A DNA stretch of 64,000 nucleotides from Trachythela sp. YZ-2020 (GCA_016169945.1 JADLSH010000282.1:806001-870000); one strand, 5' to 3'. Shown: positions 37,472 to 49,064, numbered from the stretch's first letter. Notes: generated by a model not told the origin, from the letters alone. Translations and numbers: made by a program.

Positions 37472-40400
37472 CTAGGAGAATCGACAAGTATCCAGAATGT
37501 AACGTTGGACAATGCCAAATAGCAGACAATTTTCTTTATAACTCATTTGAGTAGATCCTTTTAACATTAACTTAACTTTCATATTGTCGCTACCCACTAG
37601 CCATTCTTGACCACAAACTTGTGCAGCAGAGGTAAGAAGATCTATGCGTTGAGCAGAAAAACGGGGACATAATAACAAATAATGTTTTACAGTTTCATTT
37701 CCTAAACCACACACCCATAATGGAGAATTACAACAATTTATGCTATATAAATAACCATTTAAAGCACAGTATCCTAATCTTAATCTTGTATGAAAAACAG
37801 AAGCTTTTCTCGAAAGTGAAAAATTAAACCATTTATCATAATGAAGTGAGTGATAAAGTTTAGTTATTTTAGCTTTAGAATTGACATTGGAAGTTGAGTT
37901 TCTAACAACAAGATCAATGGAGTTCCATAAGGAAATTGCTGATGGAAAGAAAGACTTTTTAAATCTCTCAGTTCTACATCTATACTCCGTGATATTTTGA
38001 GCAGTTCGTAAAGGAATATAAGATCGTTCATTTACCAATTTTTGCAAAAGATCTACTAAATATGAAGCAGTATGTTTATTAACTATCTTATAGAAATGAG
38101 ACAATTTGTGAATTTTTCTTCTGACGCTCAAATCTTCCCAAGCAAGTTCATCCCTATGGTTTCTTGAACTAGTACCTGCTATAGCCCCAGTAACGACTTT
38201 GGCTGACTCATATTGGACACTTTCAAGTAACTCGCTGTTTCCAGCAGTACAATTATCCCATATAAGATCCCCATACTCCATAATTGGACGTATCAGGCTC
38301 TTATACAAACAAGCAAGAGTTGACCTATCAATTTTAAACCTTAATAACTTTAACAAATTTAATCGTTTGGAGGCCTTTTCATATATTGAAAGTATGTGAC
38401 TATTCCATGACATATTATTTTGAAGAGTAAGACCAAGGTGGGTATAAATATCAACTTCTTCGATATCACACCCTCCCATTGACAACACCGGATGATTTTG
38501 TCTTTCTCTCTTATTCGAAAAAGTCATAGATCGGGTTTTTGAGGGGTTCATTGTCACTAACCAGCTATCAGAGCACGTTGAAATCTTTGTTAAATCATAA
38601 TTTAAAAGTTGTCCAGAATCTGTTGGATTATCGACAACTTCAAAGAGGGTTGTATCATCAGCAAAGATGAAAGGACAGGATTCTAGATCATCAATCAAAT
38701 CATTTATATAAATTAAAAACAAAAGCGGCCCCAACACCGACCCTTGCGGAACCCCGGAACCAACCTTTTCCCACTCAGATGACTGCCCTTCTACAACTAC
38801 GCGTTGCATTCTATTTTCTAAATAGCTTTCAAACCATTGTAAAAGAGGATTGCGAACTCCGACTGCTTCGAGTTTTTTTAGTAATCCCGTATGCCAAACT
38901 TTGTCAAACGCCTTACTTATATCCAAAAAAACGACTCTTACTTCTTTGCCGGCTTCAAACGCGCAATAAATCTGGTGCACAATATATAACAGTTGATTGA
39001 CTGTTGAATCACGTGGTCCAAATCCTGATTGGAACTTGTATAGAAAGTTTATTTCTAATAAAAAATTGTAAAGTCTAATAAAAACGACTCTTTCACATAT
39101 TTTAGACAAACACGGCAGAAGCGACACTGGTCTATAATTAATTTTCAGTTGAGGTTCGCCCTAAATATTGGGACTACATTAGCCATTCTCCACACAATAG
39201 GATACTGTCCTAAAGCGAAAGATAAATTGACGAATGTTGTGAAAAAGGAATATACTCCCTCACAACAAGATTTAATTATTCTATTTCCGATACCGTCAAA
39301 ACCACACGCTTTAGAAATGTCAACGTTTCGCATTAAAGTCAAAACTTCATCTTCATTAGCATAGACATTAGCAAGGAACGTGACAGATTGGAATAATGGT
39401 ATATCAAGTGAAGCAGCAGAATTGACAACCGGCAATTGAGTTTGAGCAGCAAAATAAGAATTAAAAATACAGGCCTTCTCCTTTGGGTTATTTATTGAGA
39501 CACCATTTTCTAATATTGTTGGTATTCTTGAACTATTTTTCATGCCGCAAAGATTTTTTGAAATAGACCACCATTTTTTAGCACTTATCGTTGGAGTACC
39601 TAAGTCTTTATTGACTTTATCATAGTACCTTTGTTTAGCAGATCTAATCAATTGTGTTGTTAAATTTCTTTGCCTACGATAATTTTCCCATGAAAATTCA
39701 TTTGGTCTATTATTATGAAAACGGAGCAAACGGTTACGCTTGCGTATTGCCCGACGAACCTCACCATTCATCCAAGGCTTATCTCTCGGTCTTATGGTAA
39801 CAGTTTTAAGCGGAATATGCTTTTCAATAGTTGTACGAAAATAGGAAAACCAGGTGTTGTAAACAACGTCAATATCAAAAGCACCATCGAAAAGAGAACA
39901 CCAATTCATGGTTAAAAGTTCCCTGTTCAAAGTGGGGAAATTAACATTATAGTGTGCATTATAATCACCAAAAATTATTAAATTCAAATATCTTGGCAGA
40001 TCGCGTATCTTATCTAATGTTGTTTGAAAATTACTAAAAAAAACATTAATTGAATTGAGATCATTGCAAGGCGGCCGATAACCAACACAACATAGGAAAT
40101 GGTGCTGATTTAATCGAAATTCTATCCAAAGTAACTCAAACCCTACTATTTCAAGATCAGACCTTCGTTTCACAACAAGTGAATCGGACGTATAAATAGC
40201 AACGCTCCCGCCTACTCGTCCCTCTCTATCGAGACGAATAATAGTATTGTATCCAGAAATAGCCAGAGAGTCACTAGAAATATTTTCATTAAGCCGTGTT
40301 TCGGTTATCGCAAAAATATCAAAATTATTCTCTCCAATCAGGGAAGAAATTTCATCAAACTTATCTCTTGAATTCAAACTTCTAGCATTAAGTTGACCTA

Positions 40401-40563
40401 TTTTAAAGAATTGAACTGGGCCCGGATTGAGTTGAACGTCATTAGATAAAATAATTAAAATACATGCAATAAATAGCATTACAAGGAAGTCGGCAACAAC
40501 AAACAAAATAGCATGACCAAAGAAAGCATTCCCAATAACAAATAACTTACAGAAATTAAACAT
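37472..40563 (-). pseudogene. LINE ORF2: 2A peptide, AP endonuclease, reverse transcriptase (one frameshift)
   Basis: The first in-frame ATG is at 40,563. A hydrophobic N-terminus precedes a 2A-like motif, then an AP-type endonuclease (GQLNARSLNSRDKFDEI, FAITETRLNENI, IIFGDYNAHYN) and linker. A +1 frameshift near 39,130-39,150 separates the RT (NYRPVSLLPC, FLDISKAFDKVWH, GSGVPQGSVLGPLLFLIYIN, active site FADDTTLFE). The C-terminus ends with a zinc-like region (CALNGYLYSINCCNSPLWVC). A single defect suggests recent loss of function. Confidence 0.85.
40417..40440 (-). other. 2A-like ribosome-skipping motif in LINE ORF2
   Basis: The motif DVQLNPGP fits D-V/I-x-x-N-P-G-P, in which the ribosome omits the Gly-Pro bond. 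It starts 42 residues after the ORF2 ATG and follows a strongly hydrophobic stretch, giving a signal-like leader plus 2A. Such 2A sequences are known from ORF2 of APE-type non-LTR elements, CR1 among them. Confidence 0.8.
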
Positions 40564-40801
40564 CCCGATTGCTGCCCTATAAGCTTCAAAACTAACCCCC
40601 CATGAGACCAATCAAAATATAAAAAACTTACCTCATACCGCTGCACAGTCGGGCCACATACAAAGAGAAAGCAACAAGAGTAGGAACACAATACAAACAA
40701 AGGAGCAAAATACAAACTAAGTCTAAGGACAAAAAAACACACAACAAGAAAAATTGTCAGTAATTATGAAGTGTCATCGGCATTGGGTCCATATTTAAAA
40801 G

Positions 40802-40966
40802 CTAACCAAGGTTTTCCAAATCAGCAAGTCTATTAATTCTAGTTGAAGCAAAACTATCTCTTGTTTTAACAAAAATTTTACCGTCTATACTGTACGCATA
40901 ACCTTTATCCTTACAAGCCTCCTTCGATCGCTTCAGTAACCATAGGTTATGACTTGTGAGATCCTC
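40802..40966 (-). pseudogene. LINE ORF1, C-terminal part
   Basis: Reads EDLTSHNLWLLKRSKEACKD to a stop at 40,802. Its first two codons (GAG GAT) are the 6-bp duplication shared with the other half at 51,967-51,972, so phase is kept across the insertion. Confidence 0.85.
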
Positions 40967-41052
40967 AGTAGGTTACAGCCGACATATGGCGTTGGAAGTA
41001 ATTAGTATTCAGGATGTCAAAGAGGAAGTATGACATCATGTGGATATTCGTA

Positions 41053-41213
41053 TCTACGTATAAGGGTATACGTATATGGCACCGGAAGTATGTATAGGGG
41101 TATACGTATAGGGGTATACGTATAAAGGTATACGTATAACCCTCTTTAATTAAAGTTTATTGGATTGTATAGCGGTATACGTATAAGGGTATACGTATAG
41201 GGGTATACGTATA
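41053..41213. repeat. TATACGTATA array, 14-bp period (left arm)
   Basis: Seven perfect TATACGTATA palindromes begin at 41,067, 41,101, 41,115, 41,129, 41,176, 41,190 and 41,204, mostly 14 bases apart with GGGG, AAGG or AGGG spacers, plus variants at 41,053 and about 41,090. It lies 80-285 bases before the TATA box region and ATG of the 41,338 gene, the place for an operator or enhancer. Confidence 0.85.
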
Positions 41214-41292
41214 GGAGGGATAACGTCATAAACAAATGTGGCGCAACAACGTTCGATGCGGTCTGACTGGTTAAGTCTATGCACGGTACAAG

Positions 41293-41300
41293 TATAAAAG
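41293..41300 (+). promoter_or_regulatory. TATA box for the 161-codon gene (left)
   Basis: TATAAAAG lies 38 bases before the ATG at 41,338, a normal distance for a TATA box with a very short 5' leader. Confidence 0.6.
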
Positions 41301-41337
41301 TCAAAAGGGTGATAAGTATTCATTTTAAGTTGTAGAG

Positions 41338-41823
41338 ATGGAGTGTTTACATGGAAAACCTGCTGAACAGTCTACATGGGCACAAGATGTACAGGTAGAT
41401 GAGGTTTCGTCCTCGGAATATAAAAAACTTTTCAGTTTGTTAGAGGCTATATATGCAGAGGCTGTTTTTGACGAAGTTTGTAAGCTAAGTAAAGAAAGGT
41501 GTTGTGGCTGCGAGTATGATCACCCAAGTCAGCGCCAGCACGACTGTCTCATGTTATCAGAACAAGAGAGATGGCAAACGTATGGTTTGGAAGCGATAGA
41601 GCGAGTAATCAATAAACGTATGGTCTGGAGAGAATTTGTCGAGGCTATTAGAGTGATGAAACTACAGTACCATAAAGATGTTCGTGGGCATTTTGAAAGT
41701 CTAGAGAAAAGTCCTGATTCAACGTTTGTTTATTCATTGATGGACCTTCGTGAAAACACTGAGGATCGTGAGTTTGAGTCTATTTTGAGCTATCTTTCGT
41801 ATTGGAGAGAGGACAGACTTTGA
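41338..41823 (+). CDS. 161-residue Cys/His-motif protein in the left arm
   Basis: A complete frame with TATA box upstream and stem-loop downstream. The central motif CCGCEYDHPSQRQHDC (about 58-73) has four Cys and two His in a tight spacing and probably binds zinc. The rest is helical and acidic (SSEYKKLFSLLEAIYAEAVF; YLSYWREDRL at the end). No signal peptide or membrane segment. I have a loose memory of GC-x-x-x-HPSQ-x-H-x-C proteins repeated in cnidarian genomes but know no function. The right arm codes an identical protein, so selection or arm homogenisation keeps both. Confidence 0.75.
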   Translation: MECLHGKPAEQSTWAQDVQVDEVSSSEYKKLFSLLEAIYAEAVFDEVCKLSKERCCGCEYDHPSQRQHDCLMLSEQERWQTYGLEAIERVINKRMVWREFVEAIRVMKLQYHKDVRGHFESLEKSPDSTFVYSLMDLRENTEDREFESILSYLSYWREDRL

Positions 41824-41896
41824 AATAAAATTATCTTGGAGCGACTTTGGGCGAGATCCTTGACGTCAGGGAAGCGTACAAGACACAAAAAAACCC

Positions 41897-41912
41897 GGCT
41901 CTTTTAAGAGCC
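41897..41912 (+). terminator. Histone-type 3' stem-loop (left)
   Basis: GGCTCTTTTAAGAGCC forms a 6-bp stem with a 4-nt TTTA loop, 74 bases after the stop codon. Stem sequence, loop size and distance match the histone mRNA 3' stem-loop bound by SLBP, and A-rich sequence (AAAAGAAC) follows at about 41,925. An AATAAA also overlaps the stop region (41,824-41,829), so a polyadenylated form is possible as well. Confidence 0.65.
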
Positions 41913-42210
41913 ATCAAATATACTAAAAGAACTAAACGAGTTTCGTGTTTACATATTTATAGTATGCACTGAGCACATTTCGCTTAGCGTCAATACCCCA
42001 ACACATGGACAGATCAAATGACAAATCAGAAATGTATAGTGTACACTGAACACATTTCGCTGAATATCAATACTTTTCGCATGAAATTCTTCGATAATCA
42101 CTCATTTATCAAACCAATAGTCATTTTCCAGTGCCTAAGTTTTATTACTATCTTACTAGCTTAGCTGTGAGATACAAAGGATTTGAATAATTTTTGACAG
42201 CTAATTGGAA

Positions 42211-44423
42211 CAGCCTCGTACCCAGGCGCTTTTAAGGAAAAGAAAAGTTACGCATTCAGCTAATTTATAGAGATCAGTGGCTAAGCGAGCGCGCGGGGGT
42301 GCTTGGGGAGGTCTTGAAACGCGGTGCATTTTGGGGAGGTCCTGATGAAGCAAAGTAGCGCCTGGCAGAAAATGACCGATTTCTTGACAATCTCGACCGA
42401 TTTCTTGACAATCGTATATAACTTTTGAATTCGTTCATGTTTGACCTATTTTTTGCTTCTGGTAACTTGTACTTGACGCTACCTTGGATAATCTGCAGAA
42501 ATCTCTCCAAGAATTGTCTTTTGAAGGTAAAATTTTATAAATTTCGGTACACACCGGCGTGGTGTATACTGTATAGTATATAAAAACAAATATGTGTTCT
42601 TGGTTTTATTGTTGTCCTTTGTTTTGACTTTTCAATCCCTAATTTGACTTACTTTAAGATGAATATTGTAATACAACATGTTAGTATCCTCAATAGACCT
42701 CATTACCTCAAGTTCTAGTGCTGAACTAGACGTAACTTTCGGACATTTAAATGTTCATATTTGAATGTCTGTAGTTCATATTAATATATTTCTGACTATA
42801 AAGATGCCACTATGTCAGTTTTGAACTTTTGATTAATTAGCATCAATGGAAATGCAATGTATTTGTCCCCTGTTTAAAATTTATATTTGTAGAACCAGAT
42901 GCTTCCAGCACTCGATCCTGTAAAGGAAACTCAGATCCCTTCAACCAGGAAAACATATTTAATATCAGTAAAGATAAAAATATATATTGTTTAAATACAT
43001 GTATAAATACATGGATATTGACTGAAGTAGCAGGGTTACCAAGAGCATCTGGAAATAACCAGTATATTCATGAGGTAGGGTCACAGAACCTTCACCCTAA
43101 CACACAATAGACTATAGGGTTACTGGTTACCAGGGTAACCTTGTGGCTAGGATCAACCTATTGTCATGTAAACAGCCCATGGGTCAAACAGTGTGTTTTG
43201 TGTTCTTTTTAGCTTACAATCTGTCCAGTTCCCAGTGTGATGAGAGAAGGCATAAGTTGTCAACTGAGCTGGAACATGTTGCTGAGTATTGATGAAGACT
43301 CAAATATTTATGTGAAACAGTCATTGTGATGGATTTGCTTGATTTGACATCCAACGAGAACAGCATTCTCACTCGAAAAGTTTAGCATGTTTTCCAGGTC
43401 CAATAAAACAGAAATAAATGATTGAATGTGAACAAATGTGTTGTATTTTTTAAAATTATCCTTATTTAAAATTATTATGGCTCTGATCTGCATAATAAGT
43501 AGACAGTCAATTAGGGTGTTTTATTTTGCTTTAATATATAGTATGAAATTTTGAGGTGATTAATACAATAACAAACCTGAGAAAACTTAAAAATGGATAT
43601 ACCGTAAGAGCCCCCCAGCACATGACTTTCAATGTCTTGTTTGAATGTTATTTGCTTTGTAGAGCCTGATAAAAATATCTTTCAGGGACCCTGGGGAAAG
43701 GGTGGCATGGCCCCGTCGGTCATTGAAAACAGCACAGAGTCCTGCCCCCCATATAGGAGTAGCCCAAAAATGTTTTAAACAGCACAAATTTATTACAATT
43801 TGAGTATGAGAAATGTAAGGTACACTGCTGTGCAATCACAGTGTGTGTGTAGGTACTAATCTTTCTGTGAAAATAAATGGCATTGGCAGAAAGCACATGC
43901 ATGGAATAATTCAGTGAGCATAAAACAGAAATTCTGCTTTAGAAAACCAAATTATAAATGATATTCAGATGGGAGTTGAGATTACATTAGCCAGGACACT
44001 GGCAGGAAAGTACAATTTTAACTTATAACAATATTAAATTAAATTGCAAATTATCAGTATTGCATTGGTTTTAATGTTTTATTTATTTAATACTTAAAAA
44101 ATACTAAAGTACACTAAAATTCTTGTTGTTTTCCAGAAAAAACTCTTTTCGCAGTGCATTCATCATTTGGACACAAAATATTTCCTGAACATACAACACT
44201 GTGTATAAATCTTTCAGTTTGCGACGACAATTGCAATATTTTCTCATTTGCATTCATTGATATTAAAAATCACTGCCGCCATCTTTAGTACATTTTCTGC
44301 CAGGCGCTTCCTTCGTCAAGACCTCCCCAAGCACCCCCGCGCGCTCGCTTAGCCACTGATCTCTATAAATTAGCTGAATGCGTAACTTTTCTTTTCCCTT
44401 AAAAGCGCCTGGGTACGAGGCTG
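42211..44423. mobile_element. Nested nonautonomous DNA transposon, 9-bp target duplication
   Basis: 2,213 bp with TIRs of about 160 bases starting CAGCCTCGTACCCAGGC. TAATTGGAA is duplicated on both sides (42,202-42,210 and 44,424-44,432) and occurs once in the uninterrupted right arm. No transposase frame inside; the interior is A/T-rich. A 9-bp duplication suggests the Mutator-like group, but the CAG terminus is not diagnostic. Confidence 0.85.
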
Positions 44424-45346
44424 TAATTGGAATATAAAATAATGATTTCCGACTTAGCAGCATGAGTCTAAGTAAAACATTTTGATCTATGCACACATAT
44501 TTTGTTAGTCAGGAACTCATCCTCAAAATATACACCTAGTTAGCACTGATAAGACCTTTTTATTATGACATTACACAATCGTCTCTCTCTCTCCTGTTGC
44601 GATAAAAATGTGGACATGTTTGTGAGGCACTTATTGCTGATTTTTGACGTGCTATAGCGATGTTTACTATAGAGGTCTATAGATGCTTACTGATGTTTAC
44701 TTTGGTATGCTGTGTTCAATGAGCCGTGCGCGCATAAATTTAGGTTGATCTATGCACACATATTTTGTTAGTCATTGACACTACTCAGTTCACGAATCCT
44801 TTAAGGGTGATATCGCCGCATTGTACAAGTTTTTCTAGCTGTACCAATCCTTTGCATAGCACACACATCCTTCTTGAATTCCATCGCCTCGTATTTTTCT
44901 CCTGCGCCTTCGCATTAAGTTCGCATCTTTCTCATGCGTCTTCGCATCAAGGCCTTTGTGGCCCTATGCGCCGCTTTTGCTTCGCATTCTTCGCATTTTG
45001 CTCATGCGTCTTCGCATTAAGGACAGCCCTTCGCACAAATATACAGCTTTTACACATATTGTCTGGGTTTTACACTATTTTCCAGCTTAGATCACTTGAC
45101 GTTTCGATATTTCTGTATATTTCGGGTTCCTAGAGTTCCCTCGGTTCTCTCGGGTTCTCACATATTTAGCGAGTCCCGTAGAAGTGCTCCTTTACGGGAC
45201 CTTGTTGCGGGACATATTTAGCAAGTCCTGTAGAAGTACTCCTTTACGGGACCTTGTTGCGGGACATATTTAGCGGGTCCCGACGTCCCTTGCGTCCCGT
45301 TTGAACGATTTTCTAGCCATCTTTTTGCGGACATAATTTCAGGAAC

Positions 45347-47755
45347 AGGCCTGCTCTGGGATCTTAACTCGCCGCGAGATAATGCAAGTTAAGGCGAGTT
45401 TAGGCGATTTAAGAAAAAACACAACTTTTAGGTAATGCGTTTTAAGGCGTTTTAGGGCGATTTAAGGCGATTTAAGAAAAAATACATGGTAATTAAATAT
45501 GCAAGTATAGTACTTTAAGCAAAATACAGTAATAACACATAATTAATAGTGCATAGTAAATGTATTTTGAAAGAGCACCACTCCCCCCCTCACACCCCCA
45601 GGGGGTCTGGTTAGACTGTCATGTAAACAAGACCCAGTTGAAACTTATTATTAATTAGCTTGTTATTTTGCCGTATTACTAATTTTAAGGTTATACCACC
45701 AAATTGCTGGAATTAATACAATGAAGAACATAAACCAGTATATAATAAATATTTTAAATTGAATTGCATACTAATACCTATTACTAAGTTCAGTCCTGGA
45801 ACCGCAATCAATTGGAAATCTAAAAAATCAGGGTTGTGGCTGGAATGTAGGAACGAGAAGATTTAGTGCATCCCATGGGGTTGCTATCCTATATTTTGAG
45901 AATTTCCAAATGCATGAATGCCTTGCCAATATCTTGGAAATTCCAAGGGTACAGAATATATTAAAACTGTGACCATGCATGTTCCAATGTGGCAATACAT
46001 TGTAGTTTAATATTCAAACGAATTTACATGTGTTAAACTTACCAAATAAGCTTGAATTACGTTGCAAATATAGTATTTCATTTCCATGTGTTCATTTAAT
46101 AAGTAAAACTCAACATTGATTGGTATATATTTTAATTCCCCTCAATATATAAAGATATATAAAGTGCAGTATTTATAAAAATTCACTAATGTTAAAATTT
46201 AGTTTATATAAAGTTTTCCAGACTTGAATAATAAATTTCCGCTGGATAGCCTGAGAGAAGGCTCCCTCCCCGCATGCAGGCTAACATGAAGTATTTAACT
46301 GAATTCATGAAAATGCCAGGTTTTGTTATCGACCCAAGATCTTACGCTAAAAATGTTAAACCTCGGTTATTAAAACGATCATGGATCTTTATATAAGACG
46401 ATATGAACCGGACAATGCTGACTATAAAAGTTGACCAGGATCATGCTGTGGTTTATCAATTTATGTAAGTTTGAACACTGTTGATATAAAATATTAAATG
46501 TTGTGCACTACAGGCACTGCAATTCAGCACTTGTATATAAGGCCGTCGGAATTACCGTCACTTAAAATTTCGAAAGTTGATAAGCCCTCTACCCTGTAAT
46601 TTATAGGCCCCGCACTATTTTCAATAAAGGAAAACGAAACAATTTATGAATTGTTCTGGAAGTTCATATCACAATATTGGCATATTAATTATACTTATCG
46701 AAATAGATAAAATGTTGAAAACAGACTGATTCTTGCCATCCTGACTTTTTTCTGTTTGAATATAAGGGTTCCTATGTCATATTATATACCTATAAGCTTG
46801 ATAGTATGTAACTTATGCACCAGTCATGGAAAGCCTCGCACCCCCCTATCCGGGACATGCCGGGAAATAGCGGGGATTTATTTGCAGATTAGCCTATCTG
46901 TTATGCCTGGGTACTCAGGGCATTAGACAGCGTACGTTAGATATGTGTCATGATGGCCACTGGGATTATGGGCTGGGAATCAGTGGGAATTCGTCTGTTC
47001 GAGATGTATTATTAAGCCTTGTTCATTGACATTTACCCTATACTCAATAGACATTGTTTTACTAAAAATAGCTTTTACAGGATAATGTATTATTTGACTT
47101 TGTGTAAATTGCAAGATACGGCTAACAGACAAAATGCAAAATATTTACCTACTTTGGCAAAGTTTTGACAAACTCTGGATTGCATGTTTGGCCTCCAATG
47201 ATCAAAATTAGGGAAATTTTAGAATAGTTTGTTGAATTTTAAAAGCAATAATTATGGTAGCCTTCATTTTTGGTGCCCGGGTAGCGGGGGACTTTAGTCA
47301 TGTTTAGACTAGTAAGAAGGCCATGTATAGGTTGGGGATTAGAATGATTTAGGACACAACCTTTATCTAATGTCCGCCGTTCCCTGGGTAGGGGGGTGCG
47401 TGGCTTTCCAATTACTAGTGCATTACTGTGTTTCGGCTTTTATCAATAAGCATGTAACTTCCCTTGTTTCGGCTAAGCCCCTCTCTCCAGCAAGCCCCCT
47501 CGGATAAGCGCCCTCCTAATCTTATCTGAAATAAACAACCAGAACCCCCCTCTCCTGGGGAAAGGGTGTTTACACTGTATATAGTATTTACTATTTTCAG
47601 CATTTTAATTTGGTTGGTGAGTTTAGGCGATTTAGTGCGAGTTTAAGCGATTTAAGAGAATTGTTGCCAATTTTTATCCGCGATTTAAGGCGAGTTAGGG
47701 CGATTTAAAGCGATTTAAGGCGATTTAAGGCGAGTTAAGATCCCAGAGCAGGCCT
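45347..47755. mobile_element. Nested nonautonomous DNA transposon, 6-bp target duplication
   Basis: 2,409 bp with 27-bp TIRs beginning AGGCCTGCTCTGGGATCTTA. AGGAAC is duplicated (45,341-45,346 and 47,756-47,761) and single in the right arm. Next to both ends lie many TTAAGGCGATTTAAGGCGAG-like subterminal repeats (45,375-45,480 and 47,620-47,740), typical binding sites for a transposase. No coding capacity. Superfamily unassigned (6-bp groups include Dada and IS3EU). Confidence 0.85.
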
Positions 47756-48170
47756 AGGAACGCAGGGAGATTTTTCAAGTGGAGGTTCTCATCGAAACCG
47801 TAATGATTTTTAGAGTAAAATATCGCTACCGGTACACCGTTTTGGTTGACTGCATGTATAAATTAACACAACACGGATTAACACTTTAAACAAATTTATT
47901 CTTTTAAGTATAACAATTTTACAGAAATAAACAGTGATTACTGTCCAGCTTAGAACGTTTGACTTTGTAAACATTTCCTCTGTTAGCAAAAGTTTACGTT
48001 TCTGTCCCTTACGTGCTATGGGCTTAACAGAAATGTGTAAGACATGGTTTACTGAGATTACAGCCAAACAGGGCTGCTCTAGACATCTGCTGGCTTACAC
48101 CGTTTCAGGAAAAAAGTAAGTGATCAAACAATTTGACTGAGGCAATTGCTTTTTTTGAACACATTTATTA

Positions 48171-48998
48171 TTAATGATAATGTAATTTATTTTTCAATTG
48201 ATAATGTACGCCAGTATCATCACCATCATCACCACCATCATCATCACCATCATCATCATGACTGTCATGGAAATGCTGTCTGTCTTCTAGCAGACGCTTG
48301 AAAAGATATTTTCTTTTTTCTACTGCGGAATATAAAGCTTCGTCCCGGTCGAGGAAATCTACGTCTATCAAATTATCTCTTGTCTGCATAATCTTCTGGT
48401 GAGTTGGATCTTTTTTCATGTGTGACATCCACAGCAGCCGGTCTGCATAAACATCTTCTAGTTCTTTGGTCAGTTTTGGGAGAATTGCTGAAAACGATCG
48501 CCTTTTAGCTTCAACCTCACTAAAACCTTCATTTTCAACGCACTTAACGTTTTCTTGAAATTCATCAAAAAGGTGCAGTTTTGCTTCATGTATCAACGTT
48601 TGCCAGGGGTCATAGTCCTCTCCATCTTCGCTGGTTTGGTAATCCCCGTCTTCGCTCTCCTCTTTGTTGTCATTTTCCTCGCTGTTCTCATTTTCTTCGC
48701 TGCTGCTCTCTTTTTCTTCGCTGTTATATTCTTCCTCGTTATAATCATCACTATCGAAAATATCGCCGTTTTGATATTCAGAAGAGGTAGATGCCCCTTC
48801 ATCGAAATTATCCATTCTAGCTCTTTTCGCTCTGGGCATAATGTCGTGGTCTTCTTCATCTGCGCAAGATGACTTGACGTTATTCAGATAAACATGTCTT
48901 TCTTCACTTGATAACCGGTGGGTGTCTGCCAAATGATTGGATAGTTTGCAAATGTTTTTCGTTCCGCACAGAGGACAGTCTTTACGCGTTCGTGGCAT
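48171..48998 (-). CDS. 275-residue zinc-finger acidic protein in the element centre
   Basis: From the ATG at 48,998. The N-terminus has one C2H2-like finger (CPLCGTKNICKLSNHLADTH, 8-27). Residues about 65-135 are a very acidic Glu/Asp/Ser/Asn stretch. A helical domain follows (about 135-245; VYADRLLWMSHMKKDPTHQKI), which I associate with zinc-finger proteins carried by cnidarian mobile elements. The C-terminus is Asp/His-rich (DSHDDDGDDDGGDDGDD). AATAAA follows the stop at about 48,164-48,169. It is the only single-copy gene of the element. DNA binding is inferred. Confidence 0.7.
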   Translation of the reverse strand: MPRTRKDCPLCGTKNICKLSNHLADTHRLSSEERHVYLNNVKSSCADEEDHDIMPRAKRARMDNFDEGASTSSEYQNGDIFDSDDYNEEEYNSEEKESSSEENENSEENDNKEESEDGDYQTSEDGEDYDPWQTLIHEAKLHLFDEFQENVKCVENEGFSEVEAKRRSFSAILPKLTKELEDVYADRLLWMSHMKKDPTHQKIMQTRDNLIDVDFLDRDEALYSAVEKRKYLFKRLLEDRQHFHDSHDDDGDDDGGDDGDDTGVHYQLKNKLHYH

Positions 48999-49064
48999 GG
49001 AGCGAAATGACTTCTCTTTTCATGGTACACAGTTTTTAATGATTATGTCGAACAAACACGTCCT

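Larger units (their letters stand above)
40967..47936 (+). repeat. Left arm of the 11-kb inverted repeat (two interruptions)
   Basis: Arm sequence is 40,967-42,210, 44,433-45,346 and 47,762-47,936, about 2,333 bp once insertions and their target duplications are removed. Apart from the gene it contains CTTCGCATT-rich repeats (about 44,880-45,040) and two copies of a roughly 65-bp repeat with TTTACGGGACCTTGTTGCGG (45,172-45,300). Only isolated base differences from the right arm were seen, for example at about 45,312. Confidence 0.9.

Noticed and set aside
48555..48872. Hydrophobic membrane protein opposite the zinc-finger gene
   Set aside because: It is the complement of the Glu/Ser-rich tract; antisense of GAA-rich codons always reads as Phe/Leu-rich.
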